Assembly (NCBI GenBank): GCA_035556715.1
Contig: DATMER010000009.1
Coordinates: 1 to 64,000, forward strand
Length of the DNA: 64,000 nt
Direction of reading: 5' to 3'
From: DATMER01 sp035556715
GTDB lineage: Bacteria > Acidobacteriota > Thermoanaerobaculia > Multivoradales > UBA5704
Of the stretch, positions 55,097 through 63,080 are shown piece after piece (positions within the stretch are counted from its first letter, which is position 1; every line of letters starts with the position of its first letter). Position numbers and translations under genes: made by a program. The notes beneath the pieces are model-generated. The model did no database searches. It saw only the letters and a list, made by a program, of their open reading frames with translations, and was not told the origin of the DNA.

Positions 55097-56244
55097 CTCG
55101 CGGCCGTCAGTATGGGAGCCGGGACGTTGATCGGGTTGTAGAGGGTGTCGCGCTCGACCGGCACGAAGCCCGCCTCGCGCACGATCCGCTCCAGCTCGGG
55201 GCGGCTGAGCTGCTGCGCCGTGCCCGCGCCGGCCATGTGGTAGATCTTCTCTTCGACCACCGTGCCGTCCAGGTCGTCGGCGCCGAACCGCAGCGCCACC
55301 TGCGCCAGCTTGGGCGTGACCATGACCCAGTAGGCCTTGATGTGCGGGATGTTGTCCAGCACCAGGCGGGCGGTCGCGATGTGGCGGAGGTCGTCCTGCC
55401 CCGTGGTGTGGTACTTGAGCCCCATGTAGTTGTTCTCGGGGTGGTACGCCAGGGGGATGAAGGCGTTGAATCCGCCGGTGTCGTCCTGCAGGTTGCGCAG
55501 GCGCATCAGGTGGTCGACCTTGTGCTCCGGCCCTTCGACGTGGCCGTAGAGCATGGTGCAGTTGGACTTGATCCCCATCCTGTGGGCAATGCGGTGGACC
55601 TCGATCCACTCGTCGGCGTCGAGCTTGCCGTCGCAGATGATCGCGCGCACCTCGGGGTGGAAGATCTCGGCCCCGCCGCCGGGGAGCGACCCCAGACCGG
55701 CGGCGCGCAGGCGGGTCAGGACCTCCTCGATGGAGATCTTCTCGTACTTCGCGAACCAGCCGATCTCGATGGCGGTGAACGCCTTGAGGTGGGCGTTCGG
55801 GAAGCGCTCCTTCAGACCGCGCAGCATCTCCTCGTACCAGGAGAGCGGGATGTCGGGGTGGAGGCCGCCCACGATGTGGAACTCCGTCACCCGGTTGCCG
55901 CCCTGGTCGGCCGCGTGCTTGTACACGTCGTCGAGGCTCATCTCCCAGGCGTGGCTCTCGCCGGGCAGGGCCGCGAAGCTGCAGAACTTGCAGTTGTAGG
56001 TGTAGACGCAGACGTTCGTCGGGTTGATGTGCCGGTTGATGTTGAAGTACGTGATATTGCCGTGCAACCGGCGGCGGACGGTGTCGGCCAGCTTCCCCAG
56101 GTGGAGCAGGTGGGGCGTGGTCAGGCAGACGAGGGCGTCCGCCTCGTCGAGACGGACCCCGTCCCGAACCTTGGCCGCGATGTCGCGCAGGGGCGCCGGG
56201 AACGTTTCGGGACGGATTTCGGGGATCGTGGAGACGTCCATCAC
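55093..56244 (-). CDS. mqnE: Aminodeoxyfutalosine synthase MqnE (radical SAM)
   Basis: First radical SAM step of the futalosine menaquinone route. 383 residues. The motifs NINRHINPTNVC, LGSLPGGGAEIFHPEVR and MLYGHVEGPEHKVDHL mark MqnE rather than MqnC. The Fe-S motif reads CVYTYNCKFC, CX5CX2C in place of the usual CX3CX2C. GTG 56244 is taken as start; TATACT lies 6 nt before it with no Shine-Dalgarno. Translationally coupled to the kinase; mqnP lies upstream. Confidence 0.93.
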   Translation of the reverse strand: MMDVSTIPEIRPETFPAPLRDIAAKVRDGVRLDEADALVCLTTPHLLHLGKLADTVRRRLHGNITYFNINRHINPTNVCVYTYNCKFCSFAALPGESHAWEMSLDDVYKHAADQGGNRVTEFHIVGGLHPDIPLSWYEEMLRGLKERFPNAHLKAFTAIEIGWFAKYEKISIEEVLTRLRAAGLGSLPGGGAEIFHPEVRAIICDGKLDADEWIEVHRIAHRMGIKSNCTMLYGHVEGPEHKVDHLMRLRNLQDDTGGFNAFIPLAYHPENNYMGLKYHTTGQDDLRHIATARLVLDNIPHIKAYWVMVTPKLAQVALRFGADDLDGTVVEEKIYHMAGAGTAQQLSRPELERIVREAGFVPVERDTLYNPINVPAPILTAAS

Positions 56245-56250
56245 CTCAGG

Positions 56251-56256
56251 AGTATA
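56251..56256 (-). promoter_or_regulatory. -10 element of mqnE
   Basis: TATACT, 5 of 6 matches to consensus, ends 6 nt before the GTG start. Suggests a leaderless message. Confidence 0.55.
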
Positions 56257-56282
56257 TCTGATCCCGTCCCCCCTCTCCCCTG

Positions 56283-56309
56283 CCCTCTCCCCCGTGCCGG
56301 GGGAGAGGG
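56283..56309. terminator. Perfect 11-bp stem-loop after mqnP
   Basis: CCCTCTCCCCC and GGGGGAGAGGG with loop GTGCC, 2 nt after the mqnP stop codon. Very likely the terminator of mqnP. Confidence 0.75.
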
Positions 56310-56311
56310 AG

Positions 56312-57172
56312 TCAGATCAGGATGTCGAACGCTGTCGTGGCAAAGAGCCAGAGGGAGAGCACGCCGTTGGCGGTGAAGAAGGCGGCGTTCAGGCGCGACA
56401 GGTCACTCGGGCGGACCACCCAGTGCTGCCATCCGATGAGGGCGAGGCACCCGGCCCATCCGATCCAGAACCCGGGACCCAGCCCCGGGTAGATCCGGGG
56501 GAGCAGGGCGAGCAGCCCGAGCATGACCGCGTGGAGGAGAGCCGAGATCCAGAGAGCCGGCACCACCCCAAAGCGCGCCGGGATGGAGAAGAGGCCGCTT
56601 CTCCGGTCGAAGTCCACGTCCTGGAGGGCGTAGAGCACGTCGAACCCGGCCACCCAGAGGAGGACGCACACCGCGATCAGGACCGGCGCAGCCCGGACGT
56701 CCCCCCGCACCGCGATCCAGGCTCCGAGAGGAGCGCCCGCCAGCGACAGCCCCAGCATCAGGTGGGACGCCCACGTGAACCGCTTGGTATAGGAATAGAG
56801 GAAGAGGATGCCCAGGGCGAGCGGCGAGAGATAGAAGGCCAGCGGGTTGAGCATCCAGGCCGCGGCCACCAGGAGGGCGGAGCTGGCCGCCACGAACAGC
56901 GTGACCCAGAGGGGGGACACAAGCCCGGCCGGGAGGGCGCGCGACGCGGTCCGGGGGTTGGCCGCGTCGATCTTCCGGTCCACCAGCCGGTTGAACCCCA
57001 TGGCCGCGCTCCGCGCCCCGACCATGGCCACGACGATCCACATCACCGTCCGCCACGACGGCCACCCCTCGGCCGCCAGGATCATCCCGAGGAAGGCGAA
57101 CGGCAGCGCAAACAGCGTGTGCTCGAACTTGATCATCTCGAGCACGGTCGAGAGGGATCGGAGGAAGGGCAT
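56312..57172 (-). CDS. mqnP: UbiA-family prenyltransferase (MqnP)
   Basis: Attaches the polyprenyl tail in menaquinone synthesis by the futalosine route. 286 residues, eight to nine membrane helices. Prenyl-diphosphate motifs NRLVDRKID and DVDFDRRSG are present. Assignment to mqnP rests on the neighbouring mqnE; ubiA is the alternative. Same strand as mqnE but with its own hairpin between them. TACAAT lies 11 nt before the ATG. Confidence 0.88.
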   Translation of the reverse strand: MPFLRSLSTVLEMIKFEHTLFALPFAFLGMILAAEGWPSWRTVMWIVVAMVGARSAAMGFNRLVDRKIDAANPRTASRALPAGLVSPLWVTLFVAASSALLVAAAWMLNPLAFYLSPLALGILFLYSYTKRFTWASHLMLGLSLAGAPLGAWIAVRGDVRAAPVLIAVCVLLWVAGFDVLYALQDVDFDRRSGLFSIPARFGVVPALWISALLHAVMLGLLALLPRIYPGLGPGFWIGWAGCLALIGWQHWVVRPSDLSRLNAAFFTANGVLSLWLFATTAFDILI

Positions 57173-57277
57173 GTCGGGAGGGGATTGTATTCGAAAGCAA
57201 GATACGGAGTGTCAGTCCCCTGGCGTCGGTGCGATAGTGACCGGCGGGAGAAACGCGGACGAGACGAGGACAGCGGC

Positions 57278-57766
57278 ATGGATCGACAGCAACTTCTGAA
57301 GCGGCTCGACAAGGCGTGGGTGGCATTCAAGGCGTCGTATGCCGGCTTGCCGGAGGAGCAGTTGATGGAGCCGGGTGTCACCGGCGCGTGGTCGATCCGG
57401 GACATCATCGCGCACGTGACCACGTGGGAGGAGGAGGCGCTCGAGCACCTGCCATCCATCCTCGAAGGCCGGAGGCCGCCGCGATACTCCGTCAAGTACG
57501 GCGGCATCGATGCCTTCAACGCCCTGATGACGAAGCGCAAGGAAGGATTGTCGTTGTCCGAGGTGCTCCGCCAGCTCGACGACACCCATCAGCGGCTCAT
57601 CGACCTCATCGAGAGCGCGCCCGAAGATCAGTTGCTCCGCGAGACCCGCTTCCGGCGCCGCCTGAGATTCGATACATACGGCCACTACCCCAAGCACGGC
57701 GAGGCGATAAGACGATGGCGGGATCAGCGGTCAGGCGGGGTGGAGGAGCCCACGCACATCGGGTAA
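57278..57766 (+). CDS. DinB/ClbS-like protein
   Basis: 162 residues. The start MDRQQLLKRLDKAWVAF, then AWSIRDIIAHVTTWEEEALEHL, fits the ClbS/DinB four-helix bundle superfamily, with a His in the metal-binding position. Members include thiol-dependent enzymes and ClbS, a colibactin-resistance protein. Specific activity is unknown. Divergent from mqnP and just upstream of a TA locus. Confidence 0.75.
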   Translation: MDRQQLLKRLDKAWVAFKASYAGLPEEQLMEPGVTGAWSIRDIIAHVTTWEEEALEHLPSILEGRRPPRYSVKYGGIDAFNALMTKRKEGLSLSEVLRQLDDTHQRLIDLIESAPEDQLLRETRFRRRLRFDTYGHYPKHGEAIRRWRDQRSGGVEEPTHIG

Positions 57767-57775
57767 ACTGGTGTC

Positions 57776-58018
57776 ATGACGTCGACCGAGCTTACCCGAC
57801 GCGTCCTTGAGCTCCCTGCTGAGGAGCGCCGCACCCTTGTCGAGACCCTTTGGGAGAGCCTTGAAGGGGAGGCGACCCGTCTTCCTCTTCACGATTGGCA
57901 GAAGAAGCTTCTCGACGAGCGCTTGGCGGAAGCAGACCGCGATCCTGGCGTTTGGGTCCCATCGGAAGAGGTCGAGCAGGAGATCTCCTCAGCCCTGGCA
58001 GCGCGCCGGCGCCGATGA
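57776..58018 (+). CDS. Addiction module component, ParE/RelE-partner antitoxin
   Basis: 80 residues. LTRRVLELPAEERRTLVETLWESL is the conserved start of the putative addiction-module family (TIGR02574-like). It overlaps the toxin start by 4 nt. TAAACT lies 6 nt before the ATG. Intact frame. Confidence 0.82.
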   Translation: MTSTELTRRVLELPAEERRTLVETLWESLEGEATRLPLHDWQKKLLDERLAEADRDPGVWVPSEEVEQEISSALAARRRR

Positions 58019-58300
58019 AGCGCTGGTATCACCGTGAGGCTCGAAAGGAGCTTCACAAGGCCGTCCTCTGGTACGAGGACGAGAGGGAGGGGCTCGGCTC
58101 CGAGCTCTTGACCGCGGTCCAGGAGACGATCGAACGCATCGCCCAGAATCCGAGGCGCTTTCCCATTGTCTATCGGGACCTTCGGCAAGCCTTCGTCCCC
58201 CGGTTTCCTTACCTGGTCTTCTTCCGTCTCCAAGAAGGCACGCCTCGAGATCTTCGCGGTTTTCCACACGTCTCGAGAGCCGGATCTGGAAACAGCGTAG
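58015..58300 (+). pseudogene. ParE/RelE-type toxin with frameshift
   Basis: WYHREARKELHKAVLWYEDE and RFPIVYRDLRQAFVPRFPYLVFFR are typical. After VFFRLQ the expected end (ARLEIFAVFHTSREPDLETA) continues in another frame to a TAG at 58300. A one-base indel near 58228 splits the gene; either a real mutation or a sequence error. Confidence 0.75.
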
Positions 58301-58356
58301 GGATCAGTGATCCTTATTGCGCTTGAACCTGTAATCAACACTCTCTTTCCAAGGCG

Positions 58357-59622
58357 ATGAACGACCAGGCGAAGCAGGTCCAGCGCACCTACCTGTTGCT
58401 GATGCTGCTGTCGACTTTGTCGGCGTCTCTCATCTGGGGGATCAACACGCTTTTCCTTCTGGATGCCGGCCTCAGCAACGCCCAGGCCTTCGGCGCCAAC
58501 GCGTTCTTCACGGTCGGACAGGTGATCTTCGAAGTGCCGACCGGGGTGGTGGCGGACACCTGGGGCAGGCGCACGTCCTATCTGCTGGGTGCCGCTACGC
58601 TGCTGGTTTCGACCTTGCTGTATCTTTTCATGTGGAAGGCCGATGCGCCGTTCTGGGGATGGGCGCTCGCCTCCATCCTGCTCGGCCTGGGATTCACCTT
58701 CTTCTCCGGAGCGACCGAGGCCTGGCTGGTCGACGCGCTTGCCTTCAGCGGGTTCGAGGGCAACCTGGAATCGGTGATGGGCAAGGGACAGATCGCGTCC
58801 GGCATTGCCATGCTGACCGGGTCGGTCGCGGGTGGATTCGTTGCTCAGCTCACCAATCTGGGTGTGCCCTACATCCTGCGGTCGATTCTGCTGGGCATCA
58901 CCTTCGCGGCGGCCTTCTTCCTGATGAAGGATCTCGGTTTCAAACCCGATCACAGCAAGGGAATGCTGAAAGAGGTGCGCCGGGTGCTGCGGTGTTCCCT
59001 GGACCATGGCTTGCGAAACCCTCCCGTGCGCTGGCTGATGCTGGCCCAGCCCTTCATCATGGGGGTCGGCATCTATGCCTTCTATGCCCTTCAGCCTTAT
59101 CTGTTGCAGCTTTATGGCGACGAGCGCGCGTTCGGGATCGCCGGGCTGGCGGCTGCCATCGTCGCCGGGACCGAGATCGTCGCGGGATTGATCATCGTGC
59201 CGGTGCGCCGGCTGTTTGCCCGGCGCACGCATGCCCTGCTCTTTGCGACTATCGTCAGCACGGTCTGTCTGGCCCTCATCGGATGGACATCCACTTTCTG
59301 GGTGGCGATCGTGCTGCTGGTGATCCTGGAGCTGATCACGTCGCTCAGCCAGCCGATGCGGCAGGCCTATCTGAACGGCATCGTACCCTCGGCCCAGCGG
59401 GCGACGGTCCTCTCCTTCGACAACCTGATGGGATCGGCCGGCGGCGTGGTGATCCAGCCGGCGCTCGGACGTGCGGCCGATGTCTGGGGCTATGCGCGAA
59501 CTTATGTGATCAGCGCCGTCATCCAGGCCGCGGCCATCCCCTTCGTGGTGCTGGCCCGGCGCGAGAACGCCCCTTCGGACCCGATCGAAGGCGACGAGCT
59601 TTCAGAGGCACCGAGCGCGTGA
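58357..59622 (+). CDS. MFS transporter
   Basis: 421 residues, 12 transmembrane helices. The loop between helices 2 and 3 has GVVADTWGRRTSYLLGA, the MFS A-motif variant. The family looks like the drug or metabolite efflux group. The stop overlaps the sigma factor ATG (TGATG), so they are co-translated. Substrate unknown. Confidence 0.88.
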   Translation: MNDQAKQVQRTYLLLMLLSTLSASLIWGINTLFLLDAGLSNAQAFGANAFFTVGQVIFEVPTGVVADTWGRRTSYLLGAATLLVSTLLYLFMWKADAPFWGWALASILLGLGFTFFSGATEAWLVDALAFSGFEGNLESVMGKGQIASGIAMLTGSVAGGFVAQLTNLGVPYILRSILLGITFAAAFFLMKDLGFKPDHSKGMLKEVRRVLRCSLDHGLRNPPVRWLMLAQPFIMGVGIYAFYALQPYLLQLYGDERAFGIAGLAAAIVAGTEIVAGLIIVPVRRLFARRTHALLFATIVSTVCLALIGWTSTFWVAIVLLVILELITSLSQPMRQAYLNGIVPSAQRATVLSFDNLMGSAGGVVIQPALGRAADVWGYARTYVISAVIQAAAIPFVVLARRENAPSDPIEGDELSEAPSA

Positions 59623-60875
59623 TGGCTTCCAACACCCATCGCGCGATCGACGCGGTCTGGAGGATCGAGTCGGCCAGGCTCATCGCCGGTCTCGCGCGGA
59701 TCGTGCGCGACGTCGGTCTTGCCGAGGAGCTTGCGCAGGACGCTCTCGTTGCGGCACTCGAGCAATGGCCGGAGTCGGGCATCCCGCGCAATCCGGGCGC
59801 CTGGCTCATGGGCATCGCGAAGCATCGCGCGATCGATCAGTTGCGCAGGAGAGCTCTGCTCCAGCGCAAGCACGAGGAGCTCGGCTACGAGATCGAGCGC
59901 GAGGAGGCGGCTCCGGACCCCATCGACGCGATCGACGACGACATCGGCGACGATCTGCTGCGCCTCGTGTTCATCGCCTGCCATCCGGTCCTCTCGACCG
60001 AGGCGCGGGTTGCGCTCACGCTCCGCCTGATCGGAGGTCTGACGACCGAGGAGATCGCGCGCGCCTTCCTCGTCCCGGAGCCGACCATCGCCCAGCGCAT
60101 CGTCCGGGCCAAGCGGACCCTCTCCGAGGCGCGCGTTCCTTTCGAGGTCCCCCGCGGACCGGAGCGCGCCTCCCGTCTTTCGTCGGTGCTCGAAGTCATC
60201 TACCTCGTCTTCAACGAGGGCTACTCGGCGACCGCCGGCGACGACTGGCTGCGGCCTGAGCTCTGCGAGGATGCGCTGCGCCTGGGCCGCATCCTCGCCG
60301 GGCTCGTTCCGAAGGAGCCGGAGGTCCACGGTCTCGTCGCGCTGATGGAGATCCAGGCGTCGCGCTCCAAGGCCCGGACCGGTCCCTCGGGAGAGCCCAT
60401 CCTGCTCCTCGATCAGAACCGCGCGCGCTGGGACCGGCTCCTCATCCATCGTGGCCTCGCGGCGCTCGAACGTGCCGAAAAGCTCGGCGGCGCAGAGGGT
60501 CCGTACGCTCTCCAGGCTGCGATCGCCGCCTGTCACGCGCGAGCGCTCACTCCGGAAGCAACGGACTGGGCGCGAATCGCGGAGCTATACGGGACGCTCG
60601 CCCGCGTCACGCCATCCCCCGTCGTGGAGCTGAATCGCGCGGTCGCGGTCGGGATGGCCTCCGGTCCCCAGGCGGGCCTCGAGATCGCCGACGCTCTGAC
60701 CTCGGAGCCATCTCTAGAGCGCTACCATCTCCTGCCGAGCGTGCGCGGAGACCTGCTTGCGAAGCTCGGCCGCTTCGACGAAGCGCGGGCGGAGATCGAG
60801 CGCGCGGCATCCCTCACACGAAACGCGCGGGAGCGCGATCTGCTTCTGAAGCGTGCCGCAGCGATCAGCCCGTGA
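59622..60875 (+). CDS. ECF42-type RNA polymerase sigma factor with C-terminal TPR-like domain
   Basis: 417 residues. Regions 2 (LAEELAQDALVAALEQW...GIAKHRAIDQLRRR) and 4 (RLIGGLTTEEIARAFLVPEP then RIVRAKRTLSEA) are followed by the long helical C-terminal domain (DUF6596-like) that marks ECF42. Such factors usually sit next to a DGPF/YCII protein; none is visible here. No anti-sigma factor adjoins. The last 11 bp overlap the convergent phosphatase gene. Confidence 0.88.
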   Translation: MASNTHRAIDAVWRIESARLIAGLARIVRDVGLAEELAQDALVAALEQWPESGIPRNPGAWLMGIAKHRAIDQLRRRALLQRKHEELGYEIEREEAAPDPIDAIDDDIGDDLLRLVFIACHPVLSTEARVALTLRLIGGLTTEEIARAFLVPEPTIAQRIVRAKRTLSEARVPFEVPRGPERASRLSSVLEVIYLVFNEGYSATAGDDWLRPELCEDALRLGRILAGLVPKEPEVHGLVALMEIQASRSKARTGPSGEPILLLDQNRARWDRLLIHRGLAALERAEKLGGAEGPYALQAAIAACHARALTPEATDWARIAELYGTLARVTPSPVVELNRAVAVGMASGPQAGLEIADALTSEPSLERYHLLPSVRGDLLAKLGRFDEARAEIERAASLTRNARERDLLLKRAAAISP

Positions 60876-62907
60876 CGCGGACCACGACGAAAGTGATGTC
60901 GTCGTCCTGTTCCCGCTCGCCGCGCCAGGCTGTCACCCAGGAGAGGAGCCGCTCGACGAGCTCGCGGGCAGGCAGGCTCACCGAGGCGCGGAAGGCGTCG
61001 GCCAGTCTCTCGTAACCAAGGTTATTGTCGCCGGGGTCGAGCTGCTCGGCGAAACCATCGCTGGCAAACAGCAGGGTGTCGCCCGGGTTGAGAGGGATGC
61101 TGCTTTCGTTCCAGGCTCCGGAAAGCCGTGAGCCGACCGGACGCCCTCCTGTACCCAGCTCTTCGATCTCGCCGCTGCCTGCGCGATGGATCAGCACCGG
61201 CGGCATTCCGGCCGAGCAGACTGTGACCGAGCCGGGCGTGATGCGGGCGAGCGCCAAGCACATGTGGAATGGCCTGACCTGCATCTCGCGCAGCACGCGG
61301 TCGCACTCGGCGAGCACGGCAGGCAGGCTCTCCCCTCCGCCGAGCGTCGAGAAGAGCGCCTTGACCGCCGTGACCATGATCCCCGCTGCCACGCCGTGCC
61401 CGGTGGCATCGCCGAAAGCCACCACGAGGCTGCCGTCGGAGGCGACGCGAAAATCATAATAATCGCCGCCCACCTCGCTCGCCGGGACCATCACCGCGGC
61501 GGTCTCCAGCCCCTCCACCACGGGCAGCGCCGAGGGGAGCATCGACAACTGGAGCGTCCGCGCCGCGTCGATCTCCGAGGACTTGCGGGCGTTCTCGGCT
61601 TCCAGCCGGACCCGGAGCATCTCCTGCTCGTGCGCCGCACGCTCCTGGCCGAGCACCTGCTCCGACAGCGCCTTCACCTCTTCGAGGCGGCGTTCGAGAT
61701 GGCGGCTGGTCCCGGCGAACCTGCGGGCGAGAAAGAGGGACATGGTGATGGCGAGAGCGAGGACGATGAACGGAACAAGGTTGCCTTCGACGATCGGAGG
61801 AAAATACCCCTGGATGATCAGGAGCTGAAGCGCAAAGATGGCGATGACGACCGCAGAACCGACGAGCAGGATCCTGGAGCCTTCCACCGGCACCGTCCTG
61901 CCGGTCCTCTCCACGCGGATGATCTCGAGAAGCATCAGGAAAAAGTACGTGTACCAGATCCAATAGAGCGGAGCGCTCGGTGGGAGGAAGAAGGCCAGCG
62001 GCATCAGGGCCAGGCCTAACGCCGCAAAGGCGATCCAGGTGAGGGGGAAGGTCCGGAGCCGCAGCGCGAAATGGGTGAGGAGGCCGAAGAAGATCACGGC
62101 CAGGGCGCCGCAGACGATGAGACGGTTGGCCAGAGCAAACGTGGCCTCGCTCGTGGTCCGAATCAGGATGCGCTCGGAGAGAAAGATCGCTGAGAAGGCG
62201 GCCAGGCTCAGGGCGTGAAAAAGGTTTTCCCGGACCTTGGGATAGGACAGGAAGATCGCCAGATGAAACAGGGCGAGGAACGCCGTGAGGAACATCGGCA
62301 CCAGGTTGAAGATGGCCAGCCGCGTACCGAAGCTCCGCTCGGCGGCAATCTTGGCGGCAATCACGACCGCCTCGGCATCCATCGCCTCGATGGTAAGGTG
62401 AAAACCGGTATTTCCGCGATGGCGGACCGCCAGAACGTGATCGGGCCGGGGCGAGAAGGTCACCTGTCTCCAGATTCCGCCCGTGAGCCGGCCGCCGACC
62501 GCCGTGGCCATCAGGGGCGCGCCGTCGAGAAAGACATGGGTCTCACCGGGAGTCATGACCCGGATCACCACGGGCTTTCCCCACAGCGCGGGATCGATGA
62601 GCAGGTGCCGGCGAAACCATCCGGTTCCCGGCCAGCCCCCGCGGGGGAGCTTTCCGTCCGGCGTCAGGAGCGGGTCGACCAGCTCCCAACCCTTGTCAAC
62701 CAAGAGGGGATCGGCCCATCGCGGATCGTCGCCGGGGTGATACCGCCAGGCAAAGACCAGATTGACTACTCCCTGCTCGGCGAGCATCTCCGCCGTGATC
62801 CGCGCCGGGGCCGGTTCCTGTCCATGCGCGGCGGCGGAGGCCCCCAGAAGAACAGCAAGGATGGCAGCGTGGTACAGGGCTTGTCGGAGCATGTTGTCCC
62901 CGGCCAT
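60865..62907 (-). CDS. Membrane-bound SpoIIE/PP2C-type serine phosphatase with 7TM sensor
   Basis: 680 residues from ATG 62907. A signal sequence, a periplasmic jelly-roll domain (residues about 30-180, 7TMR-DISM extracellular type), seven membrane helices (about 200-400), a coiled linker, and a C-terminal phosphatase with GGDYYDF, AFGDATGHGVAAGIM and the final Asp in EQDDDITFVVV. Such proteins dephosphorylate anti-anti-sigma factors in partner-switching. No partner gene is seen in the window. Confidence 0.88.
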   Translation of the reverse strand: MAGDNMLRQALYHAAILAVLLGASAAAHGQEPAPARITAEMLAEQGVVNLVFAWRYHPGDDPRWADPLLVDKGWELVDPLLTPDGKLPRGGWPGTGWFRRHLLIDPALWGKPVVIRVMTPGETHVFLDGAPLMATAVGGRLTGGIWRQVTFSPRPDHVLAVRHRGNTGFHLTIEAMDAEAVVIAAKIAAERSFGTRLAIFNLVPMFLTAFLALFHLAIFLSYPKVRENLFHALSLAAFSAIFLSERILIRTTSEATFALANRLIVCGALAVIFFGLLTHFALRLRTFPLTWIAFAALGLALMPLAFFLPPSAPLYWIWYTYFFLMLLEIIRVERTGRTVPVEGSRILLVGSAVVIAIFALQLLIIQGYFPPIVEGNLVPFIVLALAITMSLFLARRFAGTSRHLERRLEEVKALSEQVLGQERAAHEQEMLRVRLEAENARKSSEIDAARTLQLSMLPSALPVVEGLETAAVMVPASEVGGDYYDFRVASDGSLVVAFGDATGHGVAAGIMVTAVKALFSTLGGGESLPAVLAECDRVLREMQVRPFHMCLALARITPGSVTVCSAGMPPVLIHRAGSGEIEELGTGGRPVGSRLSGAWNESSIPLNPGDTLLFASDGFAEQLDPGDNNLGYERLADAFRASVSLPARELVERLLSWVTAWRGEREQDDDITFVVVRVTG

Positions 62908-63080
62908 TCTACGTGACCCACGGTCCAAGGTTTTCGCTATACTGGTTCTTGGCGCAGAGGGCGCCACCCGTCCGCGGAAAGGACCGAGTCCACCTCGCAG
63001 ATCTTGGAAGACGGTTCGCACGAACCTCCTTTTCCGCCCGATGCCAGCGGACCCGGGCAGCAACACGAAGGAGGTCCGTC

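Noticed and set aside
55093..56244. MqnC instead of MqnE
   Set aside because: GGGAEIFHPEVR and the LYGHVE region fit MqnE; MqnC has a different motif after GGGAE.
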